Of a DNA stretch of 64,000 nucleotides, positions 19,380 through 31,347 are shown in pieces. The notes beneath the pieces are model-generated. The model made no database searches. It was given only the letters and a program-made list of their open reading frames with translations, and was not told where the DNA came from. A program made the translations under genes and the position numbers. Position 1 is the stretch's first letter. Every line of letters starts with the position of its first letter. The stretch is from Gordius sp. MW1 (lineage: Eukaryota; Nematomorpha; Gordioida; Gordea; Gordiidae), in assembly GCA_964036665.1 (NCBI GenBank), contig OZ038530.1, forward strand, positions 12,805,001 through 12,869,000, written 5' to 3'.

Positions 19380-22102
19380 AGTTCTCTTTAAACTTACCAA
19401 ATCGATTTTAATCAGTGCTTCGTTACACTGCGCTGTAAAGGTAGGTGCAAATGTCATAAATTAATTTAATAGTAGAATAGTACCAAATATGTTCTAAATA
19501 TTACGTGTGCCCCATCTGTTTTATAGTCTCACAACTAGATATAAAACTTCATATTGGCCCCCATATATAATATTAAAATTAATAGTCAATATTTAGTACT
19601 ACTCGTTTAATTAATAAAATTTAACCTAATTATAAATTTATTAATATTATTATGTATAGCTAGGAAAGAATAGTCACATTATTATGCTCTTCTGACTGAG
19701 GCCAATTAGCCAGATGCTTACCTTTTCTACAAATTTAATTGTAGTTCTGCCAACAGCTCTCTACAGAACCTATCGCGGACTTATATTACCGTTATAAATT
19801 CTAGAATAAAGCCTCAAATAATACCTTCAGGCGGACTTAGCTTAAGAACCTGATATTGATTTGCAGTATAAATTAATAATGGGCTTTATTGAATTGATCA
19901 AAAAATATTTTGCCAAATGTATAAGATATATTTTTTTCATTAGCAATTTAATAAGTCTAATTGAATAATTTTAGGCTATAATATATATTAAGCATTTCAG
20001 GCAATTGTAACGACAGTATTAAACTTAAATACGTATGTTGGGAGGCTAACTATATTCAAAAGCATATATATATTGAGCAGGCAAGTGCATAAAGCTAGGA
20101 TTGTAACTTATTGAATATATGGAAAGGGGTTATATTAAAGTTTATGATATGGCTCAATGGGTGTCCTGATTGCTTTAATTTTACCACCTGTTATTGTTCT
20201 TTTATTACGAATATTTTCCTTGTCTATAATTTAAGTCATAATAATAAATTTAACTAGATAAATTACTTAAAAATATTAATAAATTAAAGTTTTTAAGGAT
20301 AATGTCTTAAATCTTTTACCATGTGATTATATCTACAATTATAAATTTTTGGCGTGATTGTTAATTTAATTCCACTCCTGCAACTTTTGAAGTTTTTACC
20401 TTCAGTTGCAATATATTTTAGGATTGTTTAAATAGTTTACGGTAAGGTTATCCGACTATTAAAGTTAAGTCCCTTAAAATAGAAGTGTTTTTATTTATGT
20501 TGAACTGCTATTAACAATTTGGCAGCAGATCTTAATAAGCGTAAAACAGTTTTGGCTTAAATGTTAGTAATACATAAATTTAAAATTATTTCATTAACGG
20601 CTGGCTTCCTACGAGTCTCTTTTAAATTATTCACTAAACTATGTTCAAATAACCACATAACCCTTTATAACAAATTGTTTAAACCGTTTTAGTGTTATAC
20701 TTTTTATCACATTACTTTCCTTCGATCTTCTACATGTTTTATGTTAAATATAGTTTAATATAGTTTATCCCCAAAAGTAATGATATATCCAATAACTTTT
20801 TAACCATATCTTTTAGTTAGCAATCTATCAAACAAACATTTGAAAATAAGATAAAAAATAACTCACTGAAATAATAAATGGACATTCTAAATATCCATAA
20901 CTTAAGTTAAAATTTTACTACAATGATCTTTTAAATGAATTAATAATGATTAATAAAAACATTTTTGAAAGAAAGTTTAAATTTCTTCACCTCTGTGACT
21001 ATATAAATGAAGAACTTTATTTTGTGTGTGTTTAATACCCTTTTTTCCATCCGCTAAAATCAATTTTTAAAACATTTTTAAAAAATTCATCAATCTTTTT
21101 ATGCCATTTTCGAAAATAGATATTGAAATTCAGTACAAATACATATTTATAAGCAGGGAAAGTTTTAGTGTTTTTTTAATTAAGCGTTGTTTAAAATAGT
21201 TAAGCACTAAGCTTGACTATTTGGCCTTAGAATAATATAACAATAATGGCTAGACGATGTATTAATATAAATTAAATATTTATCATATGAAGGCAAGTTA
21301 AACAAATAATTTTCAATAAGCAAATATATAGGTATAATTATAATATATATACATTAAATAGAAGGCACTTAAGGTAGTTTTGATATTATACTATATCAGC
21401 AAGTTAATATAAATTGACATGTAGTTAATGTACATGAAAAATTATTATTCCTATTATTTTTGTACATGTTGTGGTGACCTTATTTCAATTAAAATGCTAT
21501 ATTATGCAATATATGTTTGTCCCCAAATAGCAAGATAACTAATTATATAAATATTTCATCGTTTCATAGTGGATATGTTTGAAATGCGTTCTATTAATGA
21601 GACATTCAAAAACAAAAAATAAATAATCATCGGCATTAATGTTATTGCAAAATGTAATTTTTAATTGATTAGGCCTTAGATGCACATATCATACTCTCCG
21701 TATGTATTAAAAGGGGGCTATTATGAATGATAGTAATTAATATTGCCTGACAATTATGAGTTCACATACAAATTACCCTCATCCTGCCAAAAATGTTTTC
21801 GGATAAAAATTAATTTTTTAAAGCAATCGCGTGTTTTTTGAGGAGTAGTTGAGTTAAGAATCTTCAGTCTTAAAATAATAGATGTTTTTGAATTTTTTAC
21901 CGTCGGGGTTTTGTAGGGTCTCTCACAATTTAAATTTTTTTACCCACCAAAACAAGTACAAAATACAACAATCAATCTTAAATGCTACGTGTGTAATCGC
22001 TTCATATAATTAGTCAAAAAAAATTTAACCGCAAATTCTTTCTATCTCGATTAAGCAAATTTATATTTGTAATATTTGCATAATCTTTTATAAGATAGTT
22101 AC
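19380..22102. other. AT-rich intergenic stretch
   Basis: No recognised gene. The only coding-like signal is a 39-bp exon-like piece on minus at 19722-19760. The rest is AT-rich DNA with short palindromes. Confidence 0.4.
19722..19760 (-). CDS. Tiny candidate exon, unidentified
   Basis: On the minus strand ctctgtag-type acceptor sequence precedes 13 open codons (RAVGRTTIKFVEK), which end at a strong donor (aag/gtaagc). It could belong to the same gene as the exon at 22103-22306, but no linking exon was found. It is very short, so chance is quite possible. Confidence 0.2.
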
Positions 22103-22306
22103 TAGTCCATGATTTATTGATTGCATATTGCTTTTCAAGGTCAAATACTTAAGGCACATCAAAAGCTCCTCTTCCTTGAGTGTAATTAGTTCAATGGTCT
22201 TTGTCAAGAAGGGATTCATTAATATACCCAGCACCCAGTCCGGACAACTCTTATCGGTAAAACGTTCGGAGATAAACCAGCGACAAATTTCAAATTTATT
22301 CCAAGT
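22103..22306 (-). CDS. Unidentified protein-coding exon
   Basis: A 68-codon open stretch on minus is bounded by acceptor tctag (22311-22307) and donor gtaact (22102-22097). It reads TWNKFEICRWFISERF, then TDKSCPDWVLGILMNPF, LTKTIELITLKEEELLM and CLKYLTLKSN. The composition (acidic-leucine helices, Trp and Cys) is far from the AT-rich noise around it, and it looks like part of an all-helical domain. The pattern of a short helix, LTLKEEELLMCLKYL, loosely recalls the C-terminal helical part of nucleolar protein NOL11, but I cannot confirm that. Neighbouring exons were not found. Confidence 0.45.
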
Positions 22307-25300
22307 CTAGATTTTCAATATGTTATACAAAGCACTCAGGCGCGATTCAAATTTGACCGTTTAATTTAGCCGATTTTGTGGACAAAATTAATTTCTCATT
22401 AAAATTTTTCTTAATTAAGGTCCCTGGAGGTTTGTAAATCTTAAGCAAAATTTGTCAAGAAAGTTTTGTACGGCGCTGTTTGTTTTAACCATGCCAATGC
22501 CACTAAGGAGAGCAATTAGCTTGCCACGCGTGTGCCGTAGTAGCAGGATGAAGCAAACGAATTGGAAAATAAAACTTGTGGTTGATTAATTTTTAATTAA
22601 TTAATTACTCCCTCCCACGTCCATACTAATAGTAATCTTGATGAAGTCGCGATTGTCAGCTAAGTGCTATGGCCCTCCCACAGCGCTAAAAATGGTCCAT
22701 TTTTGACAAATACTTTAAATTGGGAACGAAAAGAGGGGGAATTAGTTGTAGAGATTTTGAAGAAATTAATTGCCACAATCTGTATACTTCACGCTAAAAT
22801 AAATTTGAGTACATTTGATTCGTATGTTATATATTTCAAAACATATTTTTATTAAATACAGCAAATGTCATTTAAGTATGAACTAATTTAATTCATAATT
22901 GTCTTGATTAATCGGAAAATAGACGTGGCAATATGATAATAAGTATACTGCTTAAAATGAGGTTATTTGCATTAATTTCTTGGTAGCATTTTTAAACTAC
23001 TTTATAATAGATTCTGTAAAAATATACACTTAAATGCGGGAAATAAAAGCTAGTTTGCTAAATTATCTATTTATTAAAACCTAAACAAGCGAAATTTTAA
23101 TATGAGTATAATTTCATACTTGAAACTAGATATTTAATTTAAGGTACACAGGTTAAAAAATATGGATAGATTAATAAACTGGTTATTATAAAATTGCCTA
23201 ACAAAATCGTGAAATACAGTTTATGTTAGAAGATTTCTTATTATTAAGAATTCTCGCATCAAAGACCAAACAAAATTCAAAAAATATTAAAATTAAAATA
23301 TAATTCCCCTCAACTTTATGCCATTGATGATCGATATGTAAACTTCAAAAGACCAAATTTGCCTCGATTCATTTCACTTGCGTGTGAATTTGGAGCTCCT
23401 TTAAATAATTTATCGTCTAAATTTTAAAGGGGATATTTAACTATATTACAGAAAAGAACGTGTATAATTTTGAAATAAAAAGAATTTAATCATCCATTTT
23501 TGGAACTTCAAAGGAGACATGCTTAGTTATAGGTATGACAGCTCACACATCAAAAGATGTAATTTTGAGCGCCTAGATTCTACATAAATTTACATAGGAC
23601 GGTCGGCTAGCTTTGCTTACTCCTTTGTGTCCCCCCCCCTCTTTGTTTAGCCACTCACTAAATCACTCACGGAAAAAAAAGATAATTATGGTTTGCCACA
23701 AACTAGTAGAGGGGAGGGATGGGGAGGGGTAGGCTTTATTTAAGCTAGGAAAATAGGCGTTAAAATAAAATTGGGATTGTTGAGGGGAGTTGGAAATGAA
23801 GCATTAGGATTACATTTCGCCTAGAGCATTTAAATAATGTTTCTCCTTCATATTAAAGTAAGAGCTAAAGGCCGCCTTGAGTCCAGCTAAAATTATGGTT
23901 GATGGAAAAGCCGTTTGTTTTTAGCTCGGAAGGGATTTAAGAGCGGGGGGGGGTGAGGGTTAGCCAGGAGTATAATTGTCGGCTCTTAGCTCATACTACA
24001 AAGGAGAGCTCAAAAAGAGTAAAGGGAAATTCATCATTTACACATATATAATGGCAGGGTATATGTACACATATATGACTACTGCAATACATATCTAATA
24101 TCTGTCATCTTGGTCATTAAAAGTAGCAAAAAAGTAAATTTATTTTCGGAAAGTTGACAAAGAAACATAAAGTCCGTAATTTATAATAGACTAGAACCTA
24201 TAAAAGAGATATGCGTACAAAAGTAATGTGTGTGTAGTAGTGGAGTATGTACATAGAGATAAGGCAGGCGCTCGCTCAACAAAAGAAAAGACCGACCAAA
24301 TTTTTACTTTCGGATGAGATGGGGTTATTGAACAATTCTGGGAGAAATTTAGACGCGCCCTGCTTTTACAACAATTATACTAAATTTAATTTTATGGTTC
24401 GTTTAATACTGTTTTATAACGCTGTATACCAGAAGTTTAAGTATAATATTCCTTTAAAAGTAGAGAACACAAGAAGGTTTTGGGGTACCATCAGTATTTA
24501 TTTAAAGTCCATATAAGTTAATGAGTGGACAAATTTTAGATAGCCTTCAAATCATAACTGAAGTAAGATGAAGTTTTTATTATAAGAAATGATAAATAAT
24601 ATACAACTAGTATATTGTAAATTGTATATTATATGTATATATTAAAAGTTTCGTCAAGATTTTAGCTACGCGAAGGTGTATTTTGCGATATTTAAGAAAA
24701 ACTATAGGTGTAAAGAGAGGGGTGAAAGAAGCAAACCTTTGTCTCAAATGTCATTAAAGTCGCTCTCGCCTTTTAAAATTTGTTTCGACCCAAACCCAGA
24801 TGAAAGATAATGGACAGTATCTTATCCTGCCCCCCCCCCTCAATGTTTATTTTGAGCCTAGTCCGATCAAAGAACAGAAAATACATTAACCTAAATGTGA
24901 CCGTGAACTTAAAAACTGTAAACAACGTGCAACTAATATTCTTGCAAAACATGTGTAACAGCTATTTGCCCTAGAGGCTTGCAAGGTCACTTTTTTAACC
25001 CAAACCCGACCCTAAAGCGCTAAAATTTTTTTACTACGTCCCGAGCCAACTCAAAAGCGTAAAAAAATTTACCCAAATCCGACCCGACCCGACCCGAAAA
25101 TCAAAAAATTGCGGTGTGCAAAGATTTTTCGGCAAGTTAAAATGATAACCAAATGTGAAATTAATTGATGTCACAAGTTTTAAGTATTAAATTTTTTGGA
25201 CAATTTGTTATAATTATGTATAAATATTGTCGCATCCACAATTTCTGGTCGCGAATTTGCCCTTCCCTCTTCTAAAATTGGCCTAATAGTCGAAAACGAC

Positions 25301-25573
25301 CATCACTCTACTCCAAAGGCAAGGATATCCAGAATTTAAGAGCTAATAGCGCTAAAGTGGCATATTTACAAGAATAGAATACACTCTCTACCATTCTAAA
25401 ATTAAAATGTTACAAATTTTAAAATTTGGGAAAGATAAATAAAAAAAAACTATAACAACTCAATACCTCACACTCTTTAAATATAATAATAAAATTATTT
25501 GTGTATTAAATTTGGAGACTATCTATTAAAAGTATTTTATAGGTGGAATGTCCCTCATCAAAACATTAAAATA
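22307..25573. other. AT-rich stretch without a supported gene
   Basis: It contains short open frames (22664-22855 and 24247-24516 on plus) without recognisable motifs, homopolymer C or G runs (23631, 23944, 24831) and a GC-word repeat at 24965-25115. Nothing else was supported. Confidence 0.4.
24965..25115. repeat. Family C repeat fragment
   Basis: It contains gaggcttgcaaggtcac and several cccgacccgaccc words. These match the family C elements at 39475 and 42352, which also start with a gagccttgcaa box. Confidence 0.5.
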
Positions 25574-25713
25574 CATGGACGTAGCCAGGGGGACAAAACT
25601 TTTTTTTCATTGCAAAAACCCTTTAAAATTAAAAAAAATTATGTTTTGCCCCTCCCTAATTGAACTTTTAACCGTTTCGCACCCCCCTAATCCAAAACCT
25701 GGCTACGCCCATG
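25574..25713. mobile_element. Family A MITE with exact 8-bp target duplication
   Basis: The 140-bp element runs from catggacgtagccagg to cctggctacgcccatg. It is flanked by ttaaaata at 25566-25573 and again at 25714-25721. This copy defines the ends of family A and its hAT-type 8-bp duplication. Confidence 0.92.
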
Positions 25714-25954
25714 TTAAAATATTATGTTGTTGGTGTGTTTTACCTTTATTAGCACTTAAGTCAAATTTAAATTTGAATTTGGCAAACAAACAGTCTTTAA
25801 AAAAAGGAATAAATTAAAAGAATATTAAGCAAACATTTTGATATTTACTATAATATATTAGGTATAGGAGTATTATTTAAAAATCGTAGGTAAAAGATAT
25901 ATTAGTTTGCTTATTATGAAAATTGCTGTGAAATTTTTAATTTTGGAGTTGGTC

Positions 25955-26110
25955 CCACCACCGAAAGGCAATTTTTTTTAACTGGAACCCGACCCGATTC
26001 GCGAGCATTATAAGCTTTTAAACCCGAATACGACTCGACCTCGGTCGGATAGGGCTTCGGATCATCCGTGTAGGCCTCCCTCTTGCTTGCCCATATAAAA
26101 TACATGTTTA
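25955..26110. repeat. Family C repeat fragment
   Basis: It holds aacccgacccgattcgcgag and cgactcgacctcggtcgg words in an AT-rich setting. It is probably a broken copy of the GC-word family. Confidence 0.4.
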
Positions 26111-26599
26111 TATTTAATTATTATTTATCTATTGCAACCCGAGATCGGCTTATAAAATTTTGATTTACACTTGAACCAGGCAATTTCGGTTTGTGTAACT
26201 GAAGGTCTAGAGCTCCCCACCCCCCTTCAAACTTCGTGAAAAGCTACTGTAAAACTATTGGTCAAATCATTAAAAAAAATATATCCCTCCCCCCTTACAG
26301 AAATTATATTGAATATTGTATTTATCACAAATGTAAGTCACCACATATAAACATAAGTTTTTGCTAATGTCAAAGACATAAAGACTAAATTCTATATTTT
26401 ATAACCATATAATTATTCAAAAATAATTTAATATATAAAGAATATTTTCTAAAGTAACATCGCCAATTTTATAAACGCTTAATCGTAAAGTAGTTTTTAA
26501 TTTGTATGCTAAAATTACAATTAAATTTTTTTATTAGACCAGATACACGATTTTTAATTAATTTAAAATTAGATCTAACCTATTAAGATTCGAAACAAA

Positions 26600-26755
26600 A
26601 TTTCGTGGACGTGCAACCTCCCCCCCCACCCCCTATTCTCAAAAAAATCTTTAACAGTCTACGATAAAAATTTTAAATTATCTTCTTCCCCACCCCACCT
26701 CCTTAAAATTATTATCGTACATCTTTATTCCAAAATCTGGCTATGCCTATATTGA
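26600..26755. mobile_element. Degenerate family A MITE
   Basis: It runs from cgtggacgtgcaacc, with C-runs, to aatctggctatgcctat. The internal aaaaatcttta/ttcttccccacccca layout follows other copies in reverse orientation. Confidence 0.4.
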
Positions 26756-26788
26756 ATCTAATTAATGTTGATTTATACACGATATATA

Positions 26789-27120
26789 CAGTCAAAACCG
26801 TTTAATTGGAAGCCTTGGGCCTAAAAAAAAATTCGCGATTAACCGATATTTCGCGATTAAACGATGGAAATAAAAGTATATGTACATTATATTAAATATT
26901 CATTTATTACGCTTCGCAGTAAAACGATATTTTATATAATTATCTGGTTGATTTAAGGACTTGAAAATGTTTGTGAATATCCGATATTGTACTATTAAGC
27001 GTTTTGTCAATAAACGATGTTTTTGTTAATATTTTCGTTTAAAAAAAACAAAATGGCGGCTAACTTCGCGATTAAAAGATAATCGCGATAATTCGATTTG
27101 CGATTAAGAAGTTTCGACTG
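26789..27120. mobile_element. Pogo/Tigger-like MITE with TA target duplication
   Basis: The 332-bp element begins cagtcaaaaccgtttaattg and ends cgattaagaagtttcgactg, an inverted repeat of about 20 bp with mismatches. TA flanks both sides. Several cgcgattaa words recur inside. CAGTCGAAAC-type ends with a TA duplication are characteristic of pogo/Tigger (Tc1-mariner) elements. No transposase is present. Confidence 0.8.
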
Positions 27121-28965
27121 TAATATTGTCATAATTTTAACGTGTTTTAAAAATTTGATAGTAGGAAGAATTTTAGTTACAAATAATTAAATTTAAACGA
27201 TACAATATTTAAAAAAATCTGCCCCGAAATAAGGAAAGTTGATATACTTAAAGTATAAAGAGATTAATTTAAATTATATTTTAGAAATTAAAGGCTTATT
27301 CTTGTCTTATACACTTAGAGAGTTCAATTTTATTAGATTACCATAAATACATAAAAATCGCAGTAACCAAACCAAACCTTTAAAAAAAATAGTGAGGAAG
27401 AAACACAAATTTAACAGGTTTAGATAGGATTTTTTCCTATACATTCTAAATCTTGAGAAGGTAATATAAAAATGTTAGAAGATTAAAAGCTGAAGTTATT
27501 TTTTAATAAAAAAATATTTACCAGGTTCGAGATATATCTGTTTGCAGAAAGATAACTTTGCATTAAAAAAATATATTACCCAAATATAAACAAAATATTT
27601 TCAACGAGTTTTATAATAGGTGATATTTACAAAAAATGTAGTTATGCAAGTTATTCAAAACTTACATTTAATAAAGAGAATAATATTTATATCATATTGG
27701 GGTAAACATTTAAAAATTTATAAGTGCATATTTTCATTCAAGAAAAAACTTGAATCAATTGCTTCTTTTTATACGATTTTAGAGAAAATTTATCATTTAA
27801 AATATAATTTTAATAATTACGCAATTGTTAGTATTTTAAATGTGCCTTAGCTAAAATAAATTGCTTTCAATCAAATTTTAAACTTCACTATAGATATGAA
27901 TCTCAATCTAATTATTTAAACAAAAAACATATTTTGTATCATGGCGGTTTATAAAAAAAACTTTTTCAAATGTCATTAAAACTATGGGTCCTTTTAAGTA
28001 TCTGAGGCAATTCAAAACAACCTTGGGTATGATAGAATCTTTCCAAATTGAAGTATAAACGAGAATATCTTCAAGTTTGAAGATTGCGTCCTATTTAAAT
28101 ATTCAAATGGGATTGTTTTTACAGAGCTTAGAAGTCTGAAAACCCGAATTAAAAAACTATAAATTAGTTAGTAATTTTTATACACAATCGAACTCTAAAC
28201 TCAAACTTTTGCTTTTTTTTTTAATTTTTATTATACTTATAAAAAACTCGGGGAAAACTTTTTGAACATTTTATTGTGCAGACTTAAACATCCATCATCC
28301 ATAATAAAACTAAAAATATATAATATTAATTAAGGACCTTATTTTTCACTCATGAAACTTGATATTATACGATATATAAATACACACATACAATTTTGTG
28401 CAAATATTTTCCAATTTTAACTTCCCAATTCCCAAGCATAAAACCTTTATTTACTCAAAGTTACCGACAGATGAAAAGAATTTAAAACAAACCAATGGGT
28501 AATTAACTAGCAACAGTAAACGAAAATAAACTTTCCCGAGATAAGGAAAACGAGCTTAAAAAGGTTTCGGTGTTTAAAGTTGTTAAAAAAATTTGGAGCA
28601 AAAAATATATGCTTTATATCGAAAAAAATATAAGATTAGTAAGGCATGAATCAAATAGGATATATTTTTTTGATAGCAAATTTGATTAATTAAAGTTTCT
28701 TTCAGCCTTTGATATATAATAACTTAAGTTACGAATTAAGACGATACGATTTGTTCTTTAGCATTAATTATACTTTATTGCGATATAATCAATAATTTGT
28801 AATAATTATAATTTGCGAGAGGATATTATATTGCCATAGAACGTACTACGCATATTATTACATACTGTGTTGTGTTTAAATAATGACAATGTTATAATTC
28901 AAAAAAGGCATGTAAATGATAGTAGTTTTAGACGAAGTTAGGAATTATGACAAAATGCACAAGTA
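27121..28965. other. No gene seen; 3' side of the Sp/NET-like gene
   Basis: Very AT-rich. If the Sp/NET-like protein is completed by further exons, its intron would start here on minus. I found no CxxC/HxxxH finger sequence by eye in this stretch. Confidence 0.35.
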
Positions 28966-31347
28966 TCATTTCGATGGTCGTATGAAGGGCGGTGGGCTAC
29001 TTTTACCAGGTGTTAAATTCTGATAACTCCTTCCTGTCGGGTTAAACGGGGGATAAGGGAAGGGAGGATAATAATACTGCTGAGATGGGTGAAGTCCGAG
29101 GTTCGGTTGTATGCAAGGAACTGATGGTGGCCCATAGGGGAAACGGGCATAGCTTTGAAAATTTGTTGCTGGATGCATCATTACAGGAATCTTAGGTTGA
29201 GCAGCAGGAGTGTTGGATGGTGTTCCCATATTAGGTAATGGAAAGTGTGGTGGCCAATTGTAGCCATAGTACATCGATGGTAGCCCCGCAGTATGATGGT
29301 AAAGGTATGGGCTAAAAGTGGGGGCCATCTTTTGTCCCATATCAACCATTTCGTTTTTCCTATTTTTTTGATTATCTCCCGTTGATTCGGGGCTCGATGT
29401 TTTTTTAAGTGGATAGGCTAAAGCATGTCCTCCATCTAATGAGGCCACTAATGAGGACTGGACAAGAGATTGAACTATTTTTGATTTAGATACATCTTTT
29501 TTTGATGCCTCATCTTTTTCCTCCAACCTTTTATTCAATTGAGAGGGAGTCGTTAAATTAATGTGTTCACAGCTGCGACTCCTTTTGTTGGCGCGTTTAA
29601 AAGGTTTAGCTTCAACTTTCGGGCAGGTCAATTTATTTTTGATGTCGCTGCTTTTTTGATTTGAAAAATCACCTTCAGTTGAAACCGGTTTTGGTGAGGG
29701 GGAATTGTCGATGCTCGTATTGGGGCTACTCCTTTCGTTTGATGCTATAGAGATTGGTGACAAATTCATGATTGGCGCCGCCGGTAAAGATGCACTTATA
29801 TTTTGATGCTTGCTAAAAGGTAAGTTGACATTTTGGTCGGCCGGTATAGCACTATGCTCATCGCGAGTCATTTTTAATAAATCGAACGGAGAGCATTTAA
29901 ACTGCCTAGGATTATAATCTGCCTTCGCAAATCTTTCGGAATTCGCAAAGATTGATTGTTGTTTAGCCATGTGGTAGGGTAAATTTAAATTAGTTGGTTG
30001 ATGCTTAGATGCATTATTGCTATAGAGGTAACGTGGAGGTACGATGTCCAGATGAGGCAAAAAAGATTTAAGATGTTTACCGGACGTGACTGGGGGACTT
30101 TTTCCCATTTTACTGGCGATATGAGAATAGTCATAACCTAATGATTGAGATGAAAACTCGGACGGCAACGGAAAATTACAGTTAGAACCACTTGATGCCA
30201 GTGTTGAACAGTACAAATAATAGAAGTAATATTCAGCAATCATACGTTGGTGTCTTTGTTGATCGGTGTAAGCTTCGTTAATTGCCAGCCATGGTTTAGC
30301 CGATGGCCCGCTTGCTACGGCTGGATGCGTCATTGTAGGCCTCTGAATATTGTCTTGAGGGATATAGGACGTGTTTGATGTTTGAAAGACTGATTTGGGG
30401 CCTTTTAGTTTATCGTGAAATTCATTCCAGTATGCGTTGTTAAAATCGTAATTTTTGGTCAATTGATCACCACCCTCTTTTTTATCAAACTCCGTTCCCC
30501 ATAAATTTTTTATTGCGTTCGGGTTTGAGGGAAATTGCGCCTGAAGTCGAAATAGTCCGGACAACGGTGAGCAAGAGGATTGCTCGGGAGATTTTCGCTG
30601 GCTAAAGCGTGAAGTAAGATTCACCGAGATCGAAGGTGAATGCATTTCGGTCGAGCGTTTACCAATTATAGATGAAGATTCATTGCGCCGACGTTTCGTG
30701 CCAGACGTCGTAGAACCCGTACATATCTTGGCAGGATTCTCCTTCTTTTCGACGCCAGTCTCCGCGGCAGTGTAATCGGGCGATGACATAAACCATTTGT
30801 AAGCTTTTGCCTTGCATTTTGAAGAGGCTTTGGAGATTGTACGGCTATTAGCAGTCGTCGTAGTTGTCAAAAACGTGCTTACTGCCCCTTTGCCCACACC
30901 TTGAAACGATTGGGATTTTGGATGAAGGCTCTCAAAAATTGGGGATAACTTATCATTGTTGATGGGAGTTGAGAGGATCGAATGCGTTTTTTCCATAAAA
31001 TCCATACCTGTATCTTTACCACCTTTTTTCCCCGTACAAGTAGGTAGGATAAGAGAACTTGCAAACAAATTAGCGATGCTCGGGTTGGAATTTCCCTTTT
31101 GACCAATCTTATCGCAAGTAGCGGCTAATAGCGTTAATGGGCTCGTATCGAAATAATAATCCTACATAATAAAGTAAATAAATGTAAACGTAAAGTTAAA
31201 CTATAAAATATAATAAAAAGAAGCATATTTTTCAAAAAAAAATTAACTTACCATGGTGGAGGAGGTAGTAGTAGGTGTGCTCGGTATTACGCATTGGTTT
31301 GAAGGATTTAAGACATCGTGTGTCACCAATCTTTGAGACATTAGCAT
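28966..31347 (-). CDS. Sp/NET-family-like transcription factor, N-terminal part (no zinc finger seen)
   Basis: Exon 31347-31252 (ATG; MLMSQRLVTHDVLNPSNQ and on to STM) ends at a consensus donor gtaagt. A 90-nt intron with acceptor atgtag leads, in phase 0, to a 2.2-kb exon from 31161 to a stop at 28966. That gives 763 residues in all. Residues 33-52 read DYYFDTSPLTLLAATCDKIG. The SPLxLLAxTCxxIG motif is the conserved N-terminal box of Sp1-like factors and of the NET group (Noc/Elbow/Tlp-1). The rest is Ser/Pro/Asn-rich with a basic KRRR patch and a Tyr/Pro-rich C-terminus. Both families bind DNA through C2H2 fingers, absent here. A donor-like ctg/gtaaaa near 29008 could join a missing finger exon. 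An acceptor (31364-31363) upstream implies at least one more 5' exon. Confidence 0.82.

Noticed and set aside
22415-22560. Open stretch on minus of about 50 codons (QFVCFILLLRHTRGKLIALL onward)
   Set aside because: No acceptor or donor fits its ends and no family is recognisable; it may be a missed exon but cannot be supported.
24247-24516. 89-codon plus-strand frame (MYIEIRQALAQQKKRPTK onward)
   Set aside because: No motif, no splice or family support, surrounded by low-complexity DNA.
25548-25817. 89-codon plus-strand frame
   Set aside because: It is a translation of the family A MITE at 25574-25713 and its flanks.
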